Shown: piece after piece, positions 34,441 through 44,057 of the stretch
Position numbering within the stretch: position 1 is the stretch's first letter
Layout of the letters: every line of letters starts with the position of its first letter
Source of the DNA: Camellia lanceoleosa
Taxonomy: Eukaryota > Streptophyta > Magnoliopsida > Ericales > Theaceae
Direction: 5' to 3'
Assembly: GCA_025200525.1 (NCBI GenBank)
Contig: CM045761.1
Location: 79,699,551-79,763,550 of the forward strand
Length of the DNA: 64,000 nt
The notes under the pieces: generated by a model
What the model was told of the DNA's origin: nothing
The model's database searches: none
Seen by the model: only the letters and a program-made list of their open reading frames with translations
Position numbers and translations under genes: made by a program

Positions 34441-36653
34441 TCTTATCTGAGGTCATATGCTATCTAGTATGCTTAGTTGCCCCTTGTTTTGAGCCTTAAG
34501 CCTAAGCTATTGTTGCATGCCTTGTTTGGCCTTCTAGCCACTGAAATCCAGTGGATTTTCAGTGGCTAAGACCCTATTTTGAGCCTCCAAATCAGAGGGG
34601 GGTGACCCCCTCTCACCTTGACTCGCTTGATGGCCATTTTGGTCTTCTAAAGGGCCCCCATCTTGCATGCCTTGTTGACTGATTTTGGGGCCAATTTTGT
34701 GAGTTTTAGGACTACCATATTTGATTTTCAGAGTTGTATATGTCATGCCACTTGTTTATCTTGTATGTGCCTAATAACTCCTTGCATGGCCCTCTAAAGG
34801 AGCCCCTCATTTTGGTATGCATTGGCTGCATTTCCGTGGTTATTTGGGCCTATTTTCACATGGTTTATTCACTGATTTTTTCTAGTTTGATGAGTTCTCA
34901 CTTGCATCATATATTTTTCATGTAAATCATGTTTGCTAGTCAAATTCGCATGCTAATTTAGTCCATCTTGTTAGCACTTTTGGGCCTTACTTTAAACTGG
35001 AAAAGTCCATGTTTTGGGACTGTCTTGGTTCTGTCTTTAGACTTCATAGTCCAATAATGCATGCTTTGTATAGCTGTAAGTCATTCTATGTGCCTAGTTT
35101 TACATTTCGGGGTTCATCTCATGCATCGGGTGCCATGTTGCCATGTTTCGAGGCTGTTTAGCATCATGTTTGAATGCTGAAATTTGCATGTTTGCATACT
35201 TAGTCCATATTGCATGTTTGCCATGCTTATGTGTTGCATTGTTCGGGTTAAACGTTAATCCGAGCACGGGAAACGAGAGGTATTTCATACTTCAAGTGAT
35301 GGGATGCATCTCAATTCTCGGTCGCCGAAACTCTTGATGATTCATGATAGAGTTCTAGGCTTTACTTGCTTTACATGTACATTCATTTCACATCGAGTCA
35401 TGCAATTCGACTCCTCGACCATCATGCATCGATATGCGTGATTGGTGGCACGAGGATCGAGGACTACACTCCCTGAAGAGTAGTCATGCATACATGTGTG
35501 AAAATACTTTGCCATGCCCCTTTGTTGCTCTCTGTTAAAGAAATCAAGAATCGGCGACCTTAGAGCTTGGCACGCATTCCAAGAACAATAGCAAATAGAG
35601 GCTAATCGGGCATCGCGTGGATTTCGCAAGGCAACTGAATATGCATCATTCATCATCTGGATCGAATCGAGGCGCCCCGGCTTGCATGCCAATTTATTGC
35701 TTTCCTAGATTAATTTGTTAATTAATTAGGATTTTATATTATTTATTGATTTGTATTTATTTGGTCTTCAGATATTCTTTCAGACCCTCCGAATGAGGGC
35801 CAATTATTGTAATAAGGGTGCGTGCGTGTGTGCATGTCTTCCAATCCCCTTTCTTTCTCCCTTTTATTTAACCGCTTATGATGGTTAGATTAGGGCATAT
35901 TTAAATTAGCATACAGTATGATCACATGTTTGCATTCATTCATCTGTTTTGCATGCACCGGGCTCGGCACATCATACTAACTGCATTTGAATTTCAATTT
36001 CAAATTGAATATGTGTTAGCTATAGCATTTTACATGCCATGTCTAGAATAGCCGAGCCTGCTATAGTTGCATTTTGCATGTGTTGCATTAGGCATTTCTA
36101 TATAGTTAGGATCATGCATTGATTTCTAACTGATTTCATTGTTTTGGTACGGAGTACGATGTAAGTATTTATGCTTTAGCATCTCGCATGAGTATGAATA
36201 TTAACATGACAGCATGCTTACCATGTGGCTAAATGCTTAGTTGATATAACTGCCTGAGTACCTGTGGGTGAAGGTTGGACTACTTGAATTGGGATAATTC
36301 ATTAAAATCCGCGTTTTAGCCTACTTACGAGTAGCAAATTTCAAACATTTTCCAAACAAACGGATATATAATGCTTTGTTCCAAATTAGGCGATCTAGTC
36401 TATACTTGTATGCTGTGTGCATCACATAGTAAATCTAGGCTAATAACCGGAATAAGGACACATAATGTTTTCAAAACTAGATATCATGGTTAGTAGAGGC
36501 CGATCTTTGATCGGGCGAGCAGGGGTGCTCACGAAGTGACCTTCCCCAATCGTACCCAAGTTCCCGAGCCGAGGCAACTTTGGTGATGACGGACACGTGG
36601 CCTTTGGCACCGAGTCAGGGTTTCCTAAATTTCCCCATTAAAAAATATTTAGG

Positions 36654-36662
36654 TGGCGACTC
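36654..36662 (+). other. TGGCGACTC primer-binding-like site
   Basis: TGGCGACTC preceded by AAATATTTAGG. Known as the PBS core of Ogre-type elements. It supports reading the sequence upstream as a 5' LTR. Confidence 0.45.
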
Positions 36663-37330
36663 TGTATCTAGCAAAGTAGTCCATGTTTGGCACTTCTTTC
36701 AAAAATCTGTTTTTTTCTCAAAACGATTTGCCGGATTTGGACTCTTTGGTTCAAGATTAAGAACCGTAACAATTTGAGTCCGAACTGTAGTAAACCCCAA
36801 ATGATGAACAGAATGGGACTCACCATCCCGAGACGTTCGGGGACGTCTACACACTTTAATTCTCATATATGGAGTTTTCATAGATATCGAAATCAGTTTC
36901 AGATTATATGTATGGAAGTGATTTTTGAAAATCAGTTCCATTTGTGAAGTTTATTTTTGACTCAATAACTTTCCTAATATGAAATTTGTTATTTTGGACA
37001 TTCTATCTTCCCACTGTGAGGATCTTTATTACTCTGTTTTGATTTGTAATGAACTTATAAACTTGGAATTTAGCAGACACAATAAGTAATTTTGATGGGT
37101 GTCTTGGCTGTAGCTGGGATTACAGTGGATTGGATGCTAGGATTCATACCTCGTAGACTATCAAAGTTCAAAAGAAATATCAATAAATTCTTGAATGGTC
37201 CAAGAAGATTTTACAAAAACAGTAAAGGTCATTTTAGACATGTTGTTAATCTCGTGTGGATTGATATTTTGAAGTTATTACTAATAGAAGATGGTTGTCT
37301 AATTGTTATTTGATTACGCAGAGTGGAAGA

Positions 37331-37490
37331 ATGGAGGTTGATTCAAATGTTGGTGACAATCCTTCAATAAAGGAGGGCAAAGAAGTTGAAGAACCTAAGA
37401 AGGGTATGTGTTTTAGCTCAAGGGAAGAGGTATACACATTTTATGTAAAATATGCTAAGTATGTTGGATTTTCTATAGCTCATAGAGCAC
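37331..37490 (+). pseudogene. FAR1/FRS-like N-terminal fragment
   Basis: An ATG at 37331 opens a frame with an acidic leader (DNPSIKEGKEVEEPKKG), then GMCFSSREEVYTFYVKYAKYVGFSIAHRA. This matches the start of the FAR1 DNA-binding domain shared by FHY3/FAR1 transcription factors and their MULE transposase relatives. The zinc-binding Cys/His residues that should follow are missing; after position ~37490 the sequence turns into a minisatellite. It is therefore truncated and inactive. Its place inside inverted ends supports a MULE origin. Confidence 0.6.
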
Positions 37491-37569
37491 AACATTTACT
37501 ATTGTTGTATGGTACCAGATTCACAATATTGAACAAAGTGTATTTAATAGTTTCTCTATAATGAATAAT

Positions 37570-37845
37570 TTTTATTTAAAAGTTTCCCTGTATTCAACAA
37601 TGTATATTCAAAAGTTTTTCTGTATTCAATAATGTATATTCAAAAGTTTCCCTGTATTGAACAATGTCTATTCAAAAGTTTCTCTGTATCCAACAATGTG
37701 TATTCAAAAGTTTCCCTATATTCAACAATGTATGTTCAAAAGTTTCCATGTATTCAACAATGTATATTCAAAAGTTTCTCTGTATTCAACAATAGTTACC
37801 CTATATTGAACAGTTTCCTGTATTCAACAATATCTATTCAATGAG
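37570..37845 (+). repeat. Minisatellite, ~32-bp unit, about 8 copies
   Basis: Repeats of AAAAGTTTCCCTGTATTC followed by AACAATGTATATTC at 31-33-bp spacing, with variants. It directly follows the FAR1-like fragment. Confidence 0.9.
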
Positions 37846-37995
37846 TATTGAAAAAAGTGTACAAGTTTGAACAAGTCATTTTCCATTCCACTCACCACAA
37901 AAGAGGTACACATACAGTAATTAGGTTTCAATACACAACAAAACATAACTTCCTCTAGTTCTACTTCTAACTTACAGAAATGTATATCTATGTTA

Positions 37996-38355
37996 TTACA
38001 TCTTCATAAGTGTTAAGGCACAAATTACAATCAACACAGACAATATATATATATATATCAACTTTTGCATCTTTGTGCTTTGAACTCGAAGTTGTTCCGT
38101 CATCTCTCTTTGTTGTTCGGTCATAGCTCTAAGTTGTTCGGTCATAACTTGTTCGCCAACAGTTGGTATTTCTTCTCTTGGAATTTGATGACCTCCATAT
38201 TCTGAATTCGTAGGCAAACACCATCTAACAAAACCACAATCATTACAAGAGTAGAATAACTTGTTCTTGTTTCGATCGGTCTCAGAAATTCGAATGGTGG
38301 CCTTTTTATTACATCTACGATCTGAGCTACTGTCATTGACACTTGAACTTGACAT
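37996..38355 (-). CDS. GRF-type zinc finger protein with coiled coil and C-terminal membrane segment
   Basis: A 119-codon ORF. Residues 1-12 are Ser/Asp-rich. Residues ~14-46 (RRCNKKATIRIS, NKLFYSCNDCGFVRWC) fit the GRF zinc finger with its spaced Cys residues and aromatic/Trp end. Residues ~70-95 are three repeats of a MTEQLR-type heptad, probably a short coiled coil. Residues ~98-119 are hydrophobic (YIYILSVLIVICALTLM), a likely membrane anchor. Small plant GRF proteins of this layout are often found near transposable elements. Function is unknown. The frame is intact, but expression cannot be judged, and it lies in the MULE-like region. Confidence 0.6.
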   Translation of the reverse strand: MSSSSVNDSSSDRRCNKKATIRISETDRNKNKLFYSCNDCGFVRWCLPTNSEYGGHQIPREEIPTVGEQVMTEQLRAMTEQQREMTEQLRVQSTKMQKLIYIYILSVLIVICALTLMKM

Positions 38356-38883
38356 CTACAAAAAGGGACAAATAGCAAGTTATGAAGGTTAATAAACTAC
38401 CGTAGTAAGTTAAGTAAAGTTAATAAGTTAAGTTAACAAGTTAAGTTACTTTTGTTAGTTGCATTTATTTGAAAAGGGACAAATAGCAACACTGGTTTGA
38501 TGTTAAGTTAATAAGCAACACTGGTTTGATATTAAAGTCAAAATGGGACAAATAGCAACACTAGTTTGATGTTAAGTTAATAAGTTAAGTTACTCTTGTT
38601 GGTTGCATTTATTTGAATTGGAAGAACTGGTCATTGATAGTATGCATGTATGTATTGATCATTGATAATTTAATGAGCTACGTATCATTCTCATTCTTTC
38701 CATTCTCTATATCTGGTATTACAATTTTCAAAACAACCTTAATGCCTAAATTGACTATATTGATTTTTAACTCTTTTAGTTTCTTAGCATTTTGATATTT
38801 AAGTTTTCTACTTAAATTCAAAAGTTAAAATTATTACATGTTGGTAGCTTTCCAAACAAGCAAGTCAATCATCCCTTCAAACT

Positions 38884-39823
38884 TATATGCATTCCTAGCT
38901 TTCCAAACCATTGTCCACCTGTGAGGAATTTCGTGTTGAATTAACATTAAAAAACATATATAAATAAACTTATATTTTAATATTCATGTTGAATTACAAA
39001 AGACAGCAATTATAACACAATCTATTGACAATAGTTGTGAGAAACCAATTTTTTTGGTTATATTTTGTCTAAATTATTAAATTTATACTTTGGACCTCAC
39101 AACATTTGTGAGTTGTTCAACCACTAGAGGTCTAAATAATAACTTCGAATAGTATATGGAAGGTTTTTTGAGAATGTAGGGGGGCAATCACCCCCTCTAG
39201 GTCCATCCTTGCTTTAGATGCCTCTAGAAATACCATTTGAAACCATAACAAATCAGAGAGCGCTCCTCAAAGCTCAAGCACACAAGGTTTGCTATCTGAA
39301 GATTAGCATAAACAAATACTAACATGAAAGATATTACTATCAAAATTACGCAAACAACGTTATTATGATATCATTTTGATGCTGTAAACAGGAAATGAAA
39401 AAAGACCAATCTAAGCTCTTATTTCAAATATATGTACAACTCTCACATTTAGTCTTAGTCGTTGGTAACCATGGCATCCATAGCAGGGGTGGTCTCTATT
39501 TTCTTTATACGTAACCTTTTATTGGAAGGAAGGTCTTTAGCTGATACATCAGCATCAACTAGGATAGAGTCCTCTTCATTAAAATCTCCCCTTAAGACTC
39601 CTATAGCAATTTCATTCTCAACCATTTGTTGTATTACCCTCTTGACTGGCCTCGCTCCAAATTTGGGATCAAAACCTAATGTCACTAGAAGTTCCCCAGC
39701 TTCCTTCGTGTAGTAGAGGTTAACCATTTCAATATTAATGTCATTTCACTTTATAATAATGTCGAATTTGTATATGTTTTTTAAAAACATATATGCATTC
39801 CTAGCTTTCCAAACCATTGTCCA
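38884..39823 (+). repeat. 34-bp perfect direct repeat flanking the ClpB fragment
   Basis: The identical sequence, starting TATATGCATTCCTAGC and ending CATTGTCCA, occurs at 38884-38917 and 39790-39823. It encloses ~870 bp that include the ClpB piece. It is too long for a transposon TSD and fits a repair-mediated insertion or an unequal duplication. Confidence 0.85.
39455..39727 (-). pseudogene. C-terminal fragment of an organellar ClpB/HSP100 chaperone
   Basis: The minus-strand frame encodes [19 protein letters not shown], then [18 protein letters not shown] and [16 protein letters not shown] up to a natural stop. This matches the extreme C-terminal (D2 small) domain of ClpB-type AAA+ disaggregases, nearest to the plastid/mitochondrial ClpB3/ClpB4 ending as I recall it. 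All upstream domains (N-domain, both Walker motifs, middle domain) are absent. It is a gene fragment. It lies between two copies of a 34-bp direct repeat (38884-38917, 39790-39823), which suggests how it was inserted. Confidence 0.85.
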
Positions 39824-40215
39824 TTCCTCAAACTCATAATTTCAACATTTCGTTAAGGAATTTCATCGAACAGGTTTATGGCAAGGTAAAACTCCAAATG
39901 AAAAGGCCACAATTCTCAAATCAAAAAGCCAAATTCAAGTCCCAAATCAAAAGGCCAAACTTTAATTTTTCAATTTCTTTATCAGGTTGTCAAAACTACT
40001 AAATCCAAACATTTGGGAAATTTATGCAGATATACATAGAGAGAGTCAGGGCTTCACAGATAGATATATATACAAATAGATATATATATATATATATACG
40101 CAGATATACCTGTCGGATGAGAGGAATGAGAGGGAAAAAGACACAGTGAGAGTCGGGGCTTCAACACAAAGACAGTCGGGAAATTTACCTCTTAATCGTC
40201 CTTCGTCGGATGAGA

Positions 40216-40220
<5 letters not shown>

Positions 40221-40257
<37 letters not shown>
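40221..40257 (+). repeat. (GA)n microsatellite
   Basis: About 18 uninterrupted AG units. The 80-aa ORF through it is an artefact. Confidence 0.95.
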
Positions 40258-40259
<2 letters not shown>

Positions 40260-40520
40260 CGCGAGTGAAGGGAATGAACTGTCGGCATTGGAGTAAAGGG
40301 AACGAGTTGTCGCCGGTGTCGGAGTGGGGGTCACTAGTTGTTACCATTCAGCCGTCTCAACTGTTAGAGTGAAAAAAGATATGTGTTTGAGGGGGAGATT
40401 ATTTTGAAATGTGAATATGTGTTTGGGTCTTATAGTCACGTGACTATCGCGTGACTTACCACATCAGGTGGGGGTCACTGGGGTCCGGAAGAAACTGGGG
40501 GTCGAAAGCATTTTTGTTTG

Positions 40521-41329
40521 ACTTTTTACTAAAAACCTTAAAAGTCAAAAGTCAGTTTTTTTTTACCTATTTTTAATCATATCACTACTCTATGTTTTTA
40601 CACATTTTTTCAAAAAAAGTCAAAAAAATTTAAAAGTCAACTTTTAATCAACTTTCCAAAACAACCCTAAATGTAGCTCTACCCTACAAGAATTGAATAG
40701 GAAGTATACACTATTTTCTTTTAGGAAAATACTCATCTAATCCATTTTTCTTGTATCTTTTTTTCACTCAAGTGGTTTGGAGTTGGTTTATTTAGTTATT
40801 TTTTTGACTTTTTATAAAAAAAATATATATAAAAAAAATAAAAAAGTAATGTGACAACTTGTAACAAATAAACTTTGTATTTAAATTGTTGTCAAACCAC
40901 CCAACACAAGTAAGTGGGTGTCATATATTTATTATTGTGAGCTCCAATGCTTTGGCTATGTTTGGTTTGGTTTTGAAAATTAATTTTCAAAAAATTAAAA
41001 ATTAAATTGATAAAAAAAAATGTAAAATTGAAAAATCATTATCTTGTTTTATATAATTTTATCTTTTGAGATGGTATAAATAATTTAACAAATCAAAAGT
41101 ATATTTTTTATATTTATTTTTGTCAAATTAATTTTTATTTTATCAAAAGAATTTCTAAACTCAAATCAAATATGATCTAAGTGTGACAAAATGAGATAAA
41201 AAAATAAAATTATAGAGTTTTGTTTATGAATACTGTTAAGACATTTTGATTAAAAAAAAAAAAAAAAAAAAACTTAAAATGTTTATGCTTGATTTATGGG
41301 AATTAGGGATGCTGCCATAGGTCATAAAG
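40521..41329. other. AT-rich spacer
   Basis: No gene. MITE-like phrases (GACTTTTTA, CAAAACAACCCTAAAT) are present without a clear partner. Confidence 0.4.
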
Positions 41330-41715
41330 AATCATGCAAAGAAAATGAGCCTATTTTTTTGACTCATTTCGATAATCTGAATAATTCATATTTTGAAATA
41401 CATCAAGTAGAACATTTCTGTAAAAAAATAAAGTTAATTGGATATCGTTCACCTATTCATCCACTCACATTTGTATCTACTAAAATAAAAAATAATTGTG
41501 ATTTAAAATATTAAAATAAATACCTACTAAAATAAAAAATAATTGTGATTTAAAATATTAAAATAAATACAAATGTGAGTGGATGAATAGGTAAACGATA
41601 TCCGATTAACTTAATTTTTTACAGACATGTTCCACTTGATGCATTCTAAAATATGAACGTTCGGATTATCGAAATAGATCTCGAAATAAACTCATTTCGC
41701 TGCACAATAGTTGTT
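41330..41715. mobile_element. Foldback MITE (AATCTGAACCGTTCA family), copy 2
   Basis: Left arm GAGCCTATT, TTTCGATAATCTGAAT and CATCAAGTAGAACAT. The right arm carries the complements, including ATTCATCCACTCACATTTGTAT paired with its inverse. The centre has a 47-bp direct tandem duplication (about 41474-41520 and 41521-41568). Confidence 0.75.
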
Positions 41716-43489
41716 GCTATGCGAGCCGAGCAGCAGCATTCCCTCTTTCTGATTATGAAAGTTTGCAAAATATATAGACTGGTTCACAAATTTGGAGAGA
41801 TATTTAAAAAGAAAAAAAAAAAAGACAAATAAAATATAATTATATTTCACATATATTTTACACATCTTTTATTTTTCTTTCCATATGGCTCTCTAAATTC
41901 AAAACGTACAATTAATTTGACCTAGTTAACCAAACCCAATTACGGGATTGATTGGGAATGTAAAGTAAGTACACTTATTTGATAAATACACTTCCTTGGG
42001 TTCCATGCGTTTCATTTCATTTTTCTGAATTTAATTTTCTAGAAATTTGAGTTTTTTTTTTTTTTTTTTTTTTTTGTGTTTTTTTAAAGTGAATATTTTT
42101 AAAATTTTAAATTTTTTTTTTACTTTTTTAGATACATCTTATTTAGATTTATCTAAATAGTAAAATATTTGTAAAAAAATATTTAAAAATTTTAATAAAT
42201 ACACAAAAATATGAAAAATGTACTGAATTTTTGTATTTTTTTATATTTTTGATATTTGGTGAATTTTTTAAAGATTTTTTCCATAAATATTATACTTTTT
42301 AAGTTTATTTATGTTAGGTGTGTCTAAAAATTTAAAAAACAAAAATTACTTAAAATATTAAAAAAATTCATTGAAAACAAAAATACGAAAAATAAAAAAA
42401 TAGAATTTTATAAAAAAATATTTTCTAAAAACTAAAACCAAATAAGCTAATTTTTTTTATTTTTTATATGTCTTTTTATAATAAATAAATAAATATATTA
42501 AATAAATAAATTCTAAAATAAATTTTTTCTTTGATTTTTTTTTTTTTTTTTTTTTTGTGTGCGTGTTTGATTATTAGCGTTAGGTGAAAAAAATAATTAT
42601 TCCAAAATTATCAAGCCTTGTCAAAATGTCACGCGAGTGTGTCCGTTCAACAGAAAAATCCAACCTTTTTTTAATTTTTGATTGTTTTAATAGGTTAAAA
42701 TATTTATATTTAGAAAGATGGTTGAATTTTTTTATAATTAGATGTGATATTTATAAAATAAAAAAAAAGTAAAAATACATAATCATTTAAGTCTCCTTTG
42801 CCAATATCACTTTTTAGCGTAAAAGTAAAAAAGTTATTAAAAAAATCAAAAAGCCTACAACTTATACTAAAAAGTTAAAAAATTTCTTTTCTCTCTATTT
42901 TTTATATATCTTGTCAAAAAAAAAAAAAAATTATTCCAAACATATTAGTTTTTTTACGTTATATTTTAGCCAAAAAAAAGTCAAAAAAAATTATTAAAAA
43001 AGTATGTTCTCAGACGAGGCCCTAATTTAAAAAATAAAAAAAATAGTTTTTGCGGAACAAAAGGTTGATCTGGAAAGTGAATTGGCTTTTTAGTTTTTTG
43101 ACTTTTTAGCTATTTTAACCTGGGGCTAAAAAGTCTCATTTGGGATGAACTTTTTGACTTTTTAAACTTTTGTGAGAAAAAAATATAATAATTATGGGTT
43201 GAATGTGATCTTTTATCTTATTTGGCTAAAAAAATATTTTATTTTTTTATAATTATTTTAGCCAAAAAACCTAAGACTAAAACTTCCCAAACGAAAAAAA
43301 AAAATCATAGGCTTATTTTCCCGTTAGGAAAAAAATCATTACTTACTTATTGATTTATTTAAATTATATTATTTTTATATAATTTTTTTAAATAATTTTT
43401 TTGAAAAAAATTATTTATTTATTTACTTTTTACATTCTAAGTGACACATCAATTTGTATAGCACTATTCTTCCAAAAGGGGGCAGCTTG
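41716..43489. other. AT-rich low-complexity DNA with poly-T and MITE debris
   Basis: No gene. T-runs at 42052-42075 and 42538-42556. Foldback-like GACTTTTT/TTTAGCC phrases at 42790-43020 and 43120-43300, the latter with ends ATTTGGGATGAAC and CTTCCCAAACG. Confidence 0.4.
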
Positions 43490-43856
43490 CCTCCGGTTCT
43501 TTATTGGATTGGATGATGTTGTTCGGTCTGTGGGGATTTATTATGGATTTCGTTTTGATAATTCGAATCGTTGAATGTGTAAAAATCATCAAGTATTATA
43601 TGTCTGTAAAAAAATCACGTAGATCGGATATCAATAATTTTGTGATCAAATTAATTTTATAAAAAAAAATAAATGATGAACAAATTAACGGTTGAAAAAA
43701 ATTGATAAGATGAAATAGTTATCGATATCCGATCAAAATAATTTTTTACAAATATATAATATTTGATAAATTTTACATATTAAATAATTTAAATTATTAA
43801 AATAAAACTCGTAATGAGTTGTTATCGGCCGAACAACACCGTCCAATCCGATTAAG
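43490..43856. mobile_element. Foldback MITE (same family), copy 3, upstream of the NOI gene
   Basis: The left arm GATTGGATGATGTTGTTCGG and the right-arm complement from CGAACAACACCGTCCAATC match, as do ATCACGTAGATCGGATATC and GATATCCGATCAAAATAAT. It ends ~200 bp upstream of the gene's start codon, in the promoter region. Confidence 0.75.
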
Positions 43857-43985
43857 GACGGTGGAAAGCTGCTTCGCTTCCGAAAGTAAGCCTTATATGT
43901 ACCCACGCGCACATGCCACAAAGGAACACATACCACAAAGCAACAACAAAGAAAATCGATTTTAAACACTTTCAAGCCGAGAGGT

Positions 43986-44016
<31 letters not shown>

Positions 44017-44057
44017 CCGGACAGATTCTCTACCAGATACTCTTCTTTCGTTACACC
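43857..44057 (+). promoter_or_regulatory. Promoter and 5' leader of the RIN4/NOI gene
   Basis: A TATA-like TTATATGTA near 43891 precedes a CT microsatellite leader (43988-44016) and ACC just before the ATG. CT-rich leaders are common in plant genes. No other cis-element is claimed. Confidence 0.45.

Larger units (their letters stand above)
33341..36851 (+). mobile_element. Putative Ogre-like giant LTR plus short internal stub
   Basis: A ~3.3-kb noncoding block rich in GCATG and TTTGAGCC phrases is followed at 36654 by TGGCGACTC, the primer-binding block reported for Ogre elements (tRNA-Arg type). Only ~190 bp of internal sequence follows before the flank resumes. Similar TTCTCATMTATGGAGTTT phrases lie on both sides (33262 and 36860). 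Borders are approximate. Confidence 0.4.
32690..40520. mobile_element. MULE-like region with long-range inverted ends
   Basis: The left end (ACCCCCAGCAGAAG, GACCCCTAGCGACCCCCAG, TGATGTGGTA) is matched in reverse complement by the right end (ACCCCCAGTTTCTTCC, GACCCCAGTGACCCCCA, TGATGTGGTA). This gives an imperfect ~60-bp inverted repeat almost 8 kb apart. Inside are an N-terminal FAR1-like fragment, a GRF zinc-finger ORF and a ClpB 3' fragment. Mutator-like elements often carry FAR1-related transposases and host gene pieces, so a decayed MULE fits. The exact borders and TSD are not resolved, and another element interrupts it at about 33341-36851. Confidence 0.45.

Noticed and set aside
35342..35692. 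116-aa minus-strand ORF with mixed composition
   Set aside because: Looks protein-like at first, but no family is recognised and it lies within the putative giant LTR, where flanking frames are closed.
40046..40288. 80-aa Ser/Leu repeat ORF
   Set aside because: Product of the (GA)n microsatellite and neighbouring (TA)n.
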